Positions 58,847 through 64,000 of a stretch of DNA of 64,000 nt are shown one piece after another (the stretch's first letter is position 1; every line of letters begins with the position of its first letter). A program made the position numbers and the translations under genes. This DNA is from Morella rubra. Lineage: Eukaryota; Streptophyta; Magnoliopsida; Fagales; Myricaceae. Where the stretch lies: the NCBI GenBank assembly GCA_003952965.2, contig CM025851.1:10525334-10589333 (forward strand), given 5' to 3'. The notes beneath the pieces are model-generated. The model did no database searches. It saw nothing but the letters and a program-made list of their open reading frames with translations, and was not told the DNA's origin.

Positions 58847-60879
58847 TACGGACCCAGCCTAACGGCAACCCCTAATCAAAATCCAACACCAAAGAGATAA
58901 ACTTCGCAGTTCTTTTTTGAAAAGAGCCACCAGGGTTATCAATAGAACAAAGTTGGTAATAATAGGAACGAAGACCTAATGTATCTGTACACTGATGATT
59001 GACTGTAGTTGAAGAACGAATATGATCTCATACTGCTCCTCGTCATTATGAACCCTAAAAGATTAACTCAAACACAGTAGAATACATGGTCCACGCAATA
59101 TAATCCATCCTAAGTTCAATTAATTATAGTGACACATGACTTATAACCACAAATCTGTATTTTGTAACAGCAAAACCCAGATACCAGACACATTTGACGC
59201 TCGAGTATATGAAGATACATTCACAGAAGAACACTGTACGTAGACAAACATGGGAAAAATAAATCGCTCCGGCCAGCCCTCTAAAATTCCTTTCTCGTGG
59301 GCCCACCCAAAGCATTATATATACTAGTAAGCAGCGGATAAAATTGGCTTAGTTCGGAGGACTCACATCACGACGAACAAGAATATGGCCCCTATCCTCG
59401 TAGTACTACATGGTTTCCAAAATTATCACAATGAAGATCATGAAACCTATAAGGAGAGGTAGATTATAAATTAGGAACAAGTGGAGAAGGACATAAGGAA
59501 ATACGTCAAAGACATAATGCGACTGGTGAGGACGATTAAACAAAACAAGCAAAATAACTCTCGAATAACCAGATAGTGTACTGGATAGTCTACATATAAA
59601 GCTCGATCCTTCTATTAATTAGTTTATTAGATTTTAGGGGGTGATATATATCCATGTCGAAGATCTCTCTGGTTATGTTCACTGAGAAAGATCTCTTGAA
59701 TTAAACCTGGTAGAGAAAAGATATATGCGCAAGAATGAAAATGAGAGTCCAAAGAAAATGTCTTCTAAAGAAAAAACATACCTAGGAAATTTTGCTACTG
59801 GGAGGGTTCAGAGTAGAGAACCAGAGTTGGCTAGGGTTTCAAGGAGCATCCATTCCATAATCAAGACAAACACTACGCTTATCTTACACTTACCTTTTCA
59901 TTTGTCGATTCACTCCATCCTTTATTTCTTTGGTGCCAATGACAGAGATAGGGGGGGAGAAAGAGAGAAAGAGCAACTTTAACGCTCGCTTGAGGTGATC
60001 TATTAGTTCTGGCTGTTGCCTTGGAAAGGAGCCTTATACAGAGCAGCGCACGTGTGACCCAGTAACCAATGTCCATCTCGGCCTCCATAATAAACCCTAA
60101 TTTGTCAGAGATGAGAGAGAGAGAAACGGAGAGCAACCCTAAGCCCATAACTTCCCGTGACCGCATTTTCTTCAAGTTAAGGTTTTTGCCACCTCCTCCA
60201 CCAATCTTTCGATAGTCACCAACTTAAATGCACCTGTTATGATTTCAATTATAAGAATACTAAGTTTGAAAGTGTGGGACGTGTAAAGGAAGTTCTGGTG
60301 CAATGATGGGTGTTGAGAGAAAAACGATCAAAAGTGTTCGTGTTTCTAGGAATTAAGAAATCTATAGTACTTTCATAATTTTATAAGGGAACATTAAAAA
60401 ATCGAACAGTGCAAATCCAAAAAATTGTGTTCCGTGTTTGAGGAAGTTAATTTTTAAGGTTTGGATCATATAATGCTGAAATAACAGTCTTACAAAACAA
60501 AGGTAAGCAAATTAAAAGTGTTTCCACCACAACAATATAGATGGTTCGCCTTTCCCTCTGCAAAGGCGAACGAATACGTTATCAGACAAGTTACCAGAAC
60601 TGCCACGAGTAAATGAATAGAGAGAGAAGCGGAATGCCATCGTTCGATTTACTGCTGCTGCTTCATCTCTGAACTGCAATTACAGGGGGCAGAACTGGAG
60701 GAACAATTCAGATAAAATCAACTCACCAAAAATTCATAAATTTGTACATCCTTCTTCAATCAAAAACCGACGATATCTTAATTAACATCTTAATTGAACA
60801 TAACTAACTCAGAAAAGAAGAATCCAAGCTGATTGACACTAGTAACAGAGGAAACGAAAAGCACTGTTTTGCAATTCTG

Positions 60880-61516
60880 TCAATAAGGAGGGCGACCCGT
60901 GCCACCCCAATAGGCCTCGGATGGTAATTGGCACGAATTTAGGAGATTTTGGGGCATGCCATGAAAAAGAGATGTATTAGGATCAGGCAGTAGTTGCTGC
61001 TGCTGCTGCTGTTGCTGCTGTTGCCCAACCATTCCTGGGGATCCGAGAGGTCCATTTCCCGGTATTGGAACCGGCGGCTCCTCATCATCTAAAGGAAGCC
61101 TCTCATATGCTGCATTACCAAATGATGCTGCCATTATTACCACTGGACCAGATGCCAAAAGCGGAGCAACCACGCTCCCGCCCACCACCTGACCTTGACC
61201 ACCGGCTAGATATATGGTAAGCCCCGAGGCAGCCGGTGGTGCAGGAGGGGGTAGAAAGGATCCTGACAAAGATAAAATCTCAAATCTTCCATGTAAAGTC
61301 ACAACTGCACCCGGGGCAGCAGGCTGCCTAAGGGTGACATTGGTGACAGTGCCACTCCCACTCAAAATGCAAACCCCCCTCTGCCTCCGCCTCGCGAACG
61401 TCGAAACGCTTTCCATGATATCACAGCCATTAGCAACTTCAACCACATGGGATCGGAGGGCATTTGCACTATCGCGGGTGATTATGATGGGTGGCTTGGG
61501 CTTGTTCTTGGACCCA
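60880..61516 (-). pseudogene. Second, partial AHL copy: PPC domain plus native C-terminus
   Basis: This part carries a full PPC/DUF296 domain ([20 protein letters not shown] through [16 protein letters not shown]) and then the expected AHL22-type C-terminus GSPGMVG, a glutamine run, [16 protein letters not shown] and the end GGTGRPPY. It lacks the AT-hook: upstream of GSKNKPKPP the frame enters a diverged 123-bp spacer. Bases 61042-61516 look identical to 61640-62114. It can be read as an ORF from 61686 (268 codons), but that start is only the tail of the first copy in another frame. It is probably the 3' half of the same gene, cut off by the duplication or by an assembly fault. Confidence 0.7.
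61042..61516 (-). repeat. 475-bp duplicated segment of the AHL gene, copy 2
   Basis: By reading, this is base-for-base the same as 61640-62114, offset 598 bp. It covers most of the PPC domain. The unit of 598 bp is not a multiple of three. Confidence 0.95.
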
Positions 61517-62410
61517 AACTCGAAAACAAAAATGATTGCTGCCAGAGCCGATTCCTTCCTTGGGCCGGATGGTGGTGGCAGGGTGTATGGGTTTGGAGGG
61601 GTGCTGCTCTCGGATGTTTCGCAAGCCACCATTATTCCTTCCGAGAGGTCCATTTCCCGGTATTGGAACCGGCGGCTCCTCATCATCTAAAGGAAGCCTC
61701 TCATATGCTGCATTACCAAATGATGCTGCCATTATTACCACTGGACCAGATGCCAAAAGCGGAGCAACCACGCTCCCGCCCACCACCTGACCTTGACCAC
61801 CGGCTAGATATATGGTAAGCCCCGAGGCAGCCGGTGGTGCAGGAGGGGGTAGAAAGGATCCTGACAAAGATAAAATCTCAAATCTTCCATGTAAAGTCAC
61901 AACTGCACCCGGGGCAGCAGGCTGCCTAAGGGTGACATTGGTGACAGTGCCACTCCCACTCAAAATGCAAACCCCCCTCTGCCTCCGCCTCGCGAACGTC
62001 GAAACGCTTTCCATGATATCACAGCCATTAGCAACTTCAACCACATGGGATCGGAGGGCATTTGCACTATCGCGGGTGATTATGATGGGTGGCTTGGGCT
62101 TGTTCTTGGACCCAGCGGGTCTGCCTCGAGGTCTTCTTGTCATCTCTCCGTCTCCCGTGCTGCCAGAGCCGAATTCCTTTCCTTCGGGGGTTGTAGTGAC
62201 GGTGGTGGCAGTGACTGTGTTGGTAGTTGTGGAGGTGGCGTTCTCATCGCGATCTCGTTTCTGGCCGCGGTTTAAGCCACCATTACCGCTCTGTTCCTCT
62301 TCCGAATTCTGTTGTTGGTGGGGTTGGAATTGATGGTGTGGGTGTAGATGAAGATCTCTTGATAAGAAAGGGGGAGGTAGAGGACGACCGTGTGCTGTGA
62401 CTGGATCCAT
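61469..62410 (-). CDS. AHL22: AT-hook motif nuclear-localized protein, AHL22-like, frame broken at the C-terminus
   Basis: The ORF starts at 62410 and gives 313 residues. The N-terminus is rich in Pro, His and Gln, with acidic and Thr-rich stretches. The AT-hook core PRGRP lies at 94-98, followed by the conserved [11 protein letters not shown]. The PPC/DUF296 domain runs from about 118 to 240 ([51 protein letters not shown]). After GNGPLG, where the family continues SPGMVG, the frame enters the 123-bp spacer and then a frame-shifted copy of its own PPC start, ending ...[17 protein letters not shown] proteins bind AT-rich DNA at nuclear matrix sites; AHL22 delays flowering and limits hypocotyl growth. 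Related genes are intronless, as here. If the duplication is real, this allele makes a protein with an altered tail. Confidence 0.8.
   Translation of the reverse strand: MDPVTAHGRPLPPPFLSRDLHLHPHHQFQPHQQQNSEEEQSGNGGLNRGQKRDRDENATSTTTNTVTATTVTTTPEGKEFGSGSTGDGEMTRRPRGRPAGSKNKPKPPIIITRDSANALRSHVVEVANGCDIMESVSTFARRRQRGVCILSGSGTVTNVTLRQPAAPGAVVTLHGRFEILSLSGSFLPPPAPPAASGLTIYLAGGQGQVVGGSVVAPLLASGPVVIMAASFGNAAYERLPLDDEEPPVPIPGNGPLGRNNGGLRNIREQHPSKPIHPATTIRPKEGIGSGSNHFCFRVWVQEQAQATHHNHPR
61517..61639 (-). other. Diverged 123-bp spacer between the two AHL copies
   Basis: On the minus strand it starts near AATGGTGGCTT and ends CGGCTCTGGCAGCA followed by new sequence. Both motifs also occur in the first copy's N-terminal coding part (about 62150-62275), but the region between is shortened and strongly changed. 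So the spacer looks like a degraded version of the AHL N-terminal region, in sharp contrast to the identical 475 bp on either side. Confidence 0.7.
61640..62114 (-). repeat. 475-bp duplicated segment of the AHL gene, copy 1
   Basis: Partner of 61042-61516. This copy is joined to the AT-hook and N-terminus of the gene. Confidence 0.95.
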
Positions 62411-62456
62411 TTACAGTTGCCCTCAAACCCTAGTTAGCTCAAGCTTACAAAACCCA

Positions 62457-62460
<4 letters not shown>

Positions 62461-62499
<39 letters not shown>
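62461..62499. repeat. GA microsatellite in the AHL 5' leader
   Basis: About 19 GA units, read as CT on the AHL sense strand, some 50-90 bp before the start codon. Confidence 0.9.
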
Positions 62500-62502
<3 letters not shown>

Positions 62503-62841
62503 AGGAGGGAAGGCCGGGGTTGTCTTCTTGGTTTCTCTCTTAATTACTTCTAGCGTTGTGACTTTCTTTCTTACTTTTTTTGGGTGTTTTGATGAATCAA
62601 ATACTACTAACCTTCACCAGAAAAGAAAAAAGGAAAGGCTTTTTGGCAGACCAACCAAATTTTCAGCTGAAATAGCTGAATCAGCCATCTTTCTTCTCTT
62701 TACCGGCTCCTTGAGGTCTTGTTTCATATAGGTTCAATCTCAAAGTGGATTCTATGATGCTTAAAGCTGTTGGTTAAGGGTTTGGGAAAGACTGAAGAAC
62801 TAGTAAAAGGTTAAGAAGAGAGTCAGAGAAGTGTGTGTTTT

Positions 62842-62861
62842 GGGTTGGGGTTTGGGGTGGG
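62842..62861 (+). promoter_or_regulatory. Potential G-quadruplex upstream of AHL
   Basis: GGGTTGGGGTTTGGGGTGGG has four G runs with loops of one to three bases. It lies about 430 bp upstream of the AHL start, on the strand that is the template for AHL. A telomere-like GGGTTAGGGTTAGG follows near 62902. Confidence 0.5.
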
Positions 62862-64000
62862 TTCTTTTTTGTTTTAGCTTTCTGGGTAATTGTGTGGGTG
62901 TTGGGTTAGGGTTAGGTCTAAGGAATCGGATCGATGATGGGTTTGGTTTTGGTAAGACAGCGTGCGCATGGGCGGTGGTGTGGGCCCCTATCTTTCTCTC
63001 TCCTATGTCTCTCCCCACCCTCGCTTGGGGGTCCCAACACGCGGCCATATTCTCTCTCGCTTACATGTACATCAGTCCACGGCTAGCTGCGATTAAAAGC
63101 CTGCAGTATCAGATCATCGAGTCCTTCGTTTGCTTGCTGAAATCCTCACTCTTTCCCCTTCTCCTAGCTCCTCTCTTTCTTTTCCAGCCCTCCCTGACTC
63201 TCTCTTACTTGAATGATTGCTTCTGGTTCCAAAAAGCGTTGCTACGTACTTCCTTGAGACAAACTTGCTGAAGAACTTCCTACTTTCATCCCAACAAATT
63301 TGTTAAAATTGAGAAGGCCAAAGATACGCCGTTAATCTTCTGAACCTTCTCTTCAATGGGGTCGTCTTGTTTTCAGTGTTTCTCATAGTCCAAAGCATAA
63401 TTGTTTCACTCATTTGAACCGAAGGCATAATAAGGTCTCAGTATACCAAATATTCAGACCATTTCATACTCATTTTGACATTTCTGAACTCCAACTCTTA
63501 ATTCCACCATGCATCTGCGTTCAGAAGCTTTATGGCGTAACTGAAGCTTTGCCTATCCACAAAGAACCAAAATGTTCAGCTGATTTTCAGCTCGTATAGT
63601 GCTGTAAAAAGCGTATCCCAGGCAAACAATTTCCCTAGCGTCACAAGGGTTACAGATCGAAACCAAAACCAATAATGGTAGTGTCAATCCCATATCTGAC
63701 ATCTCCCTGATTAATTATTCAAACAAAAAAGAACAAAACGGCTATAGATTCTGGTGCTGTGGAAGATACAAGACAAAAATGAAACTGGAAGAGCCTGACG
63801 TGCTTTTGTTAATCTTGGCAATGAAGAAGTTGCAGCCTTGCCGGGTCCGTTACTCCATTGCAGTTTTACAGGAGTGGCATTTCGTTAATTTGCGCAAGAC
63901 TAGGGGCTTTCATAGAGTGCAGGAGGGAGAGGCACATGTATGTCACGGGACGTTGGACTTGGCCCACCCAACAACATATCGGGTCAGGAGGGTCAGGGCG

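Larger units (their letters stand above)
55205..60879. other. 5.7-kb gap between ARK2 and AHL with one strong foldback
   Basis: ARK2 and the AHL gene converge here. Bases 55205-55720 are the ARK2 3' flank. The rest is AT-rich with small open frames on both strands and no recognisable domain. The only structured feature is the hairpin at 57413-57531, plus a weaker 48-nt inverted repeat at 58799-58846. No protein gene is supported. Confidence 0.55.
62411..64000. other. AHL leader, promoter and right flank
   Basis: A GA microsatellite (62461-62499) lies in the probable 5' leader. A G-rich block with telomere-like motifs lies at 62842-62918. Beyond 63300 there is no recognisable gene; open frames at 62831-63271 and 63414-63599 have no motif. 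Confidence 0.55.

Noticed and set aside
61214..61690. 158-residue plus-strand frame, and its twin at 61812-62333
   Set aside because: Both are antisense shadows of the AHL PPC domain; they resemble each other only because of the 475-bp duplication.

Overview
This is plant nuclear DNA, most likely from a eudicot. Genes have many GT-AG introns, the flanks are AT-rich and full of MITE-like and LINE-tail debris, and every recognised gene is a plant family. I could not name the species. I read ten protein-coding genes (nine look intact) and one tRNA gene. Exon models were built by hand from splice sites, reading phase and remembered family proteins; no alignment was run.

Layout from left to right: Aurora kinase AUR3-like (+, 860-3282); tRNA-Val(AAC) (+, 4270-4343); growth-regulating factor GRF9-like with two WRC domains (-, 4728-7585); fasciclin-like arabinogalactan protein FLA8-like (+, 11340-12617); ANKZF1/Vms1-type release-factor-like protein (+, 15262-20859); cyclophilin CYP18-1/PPIL3-like (+, 21753-24247); FHA-domain coiled-coil protein (+, 25052-31779); LITTLE ZIPPER ZPR1-like (+, 37168-37567); dihydrodipicolinate synthase (-, 38669-41016); armadillo-repeat kinesin ARK2-like (+, 45587-55204); AT-hook protein AHL22-like (-, 60880-62410), which carries a 475-bp internal duplication that breaks its frame.

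The gene order itself is informative. From memory of Arabidopsis locus names, AUR3, GRF9, FLA8, the FHA gene, ZPR1, DHDPS2 and AHL22 are consecutive in the At2g45490 to At2g45430 interval. The ANKZF1-like gene, CYP18-1 and ARK2 are consecutive at At1g01930 to At1g01950. Here the two sets are interleaved in one segment, as expected if this window keeps an ancestral order that Arabidopsis split between duplicated segments. The genes do not form a pathway. They cover cell division (AUR3, ARK2), growth and organ patterning (GRF9, ZPR1, AHL22), cell wall (FLA8), ribosome quality control (Vms1-like), splicing-associated folding (CYP18-1) and lysine synthesis (DHDPS).

The items most worth a second look are the duplicated AHL gene (real tandem event or assembly fault), an unexplained 119-nt foldback with a 21-nt duplex in the ARK2-AHL22 gap, the interleaved synteny, a cyclophilin whose first coding exon is only the ATG, a miR396 site in GRF9 with an unusual mismatch, and two tail-only retroposition scars with perfect target-site duplications.
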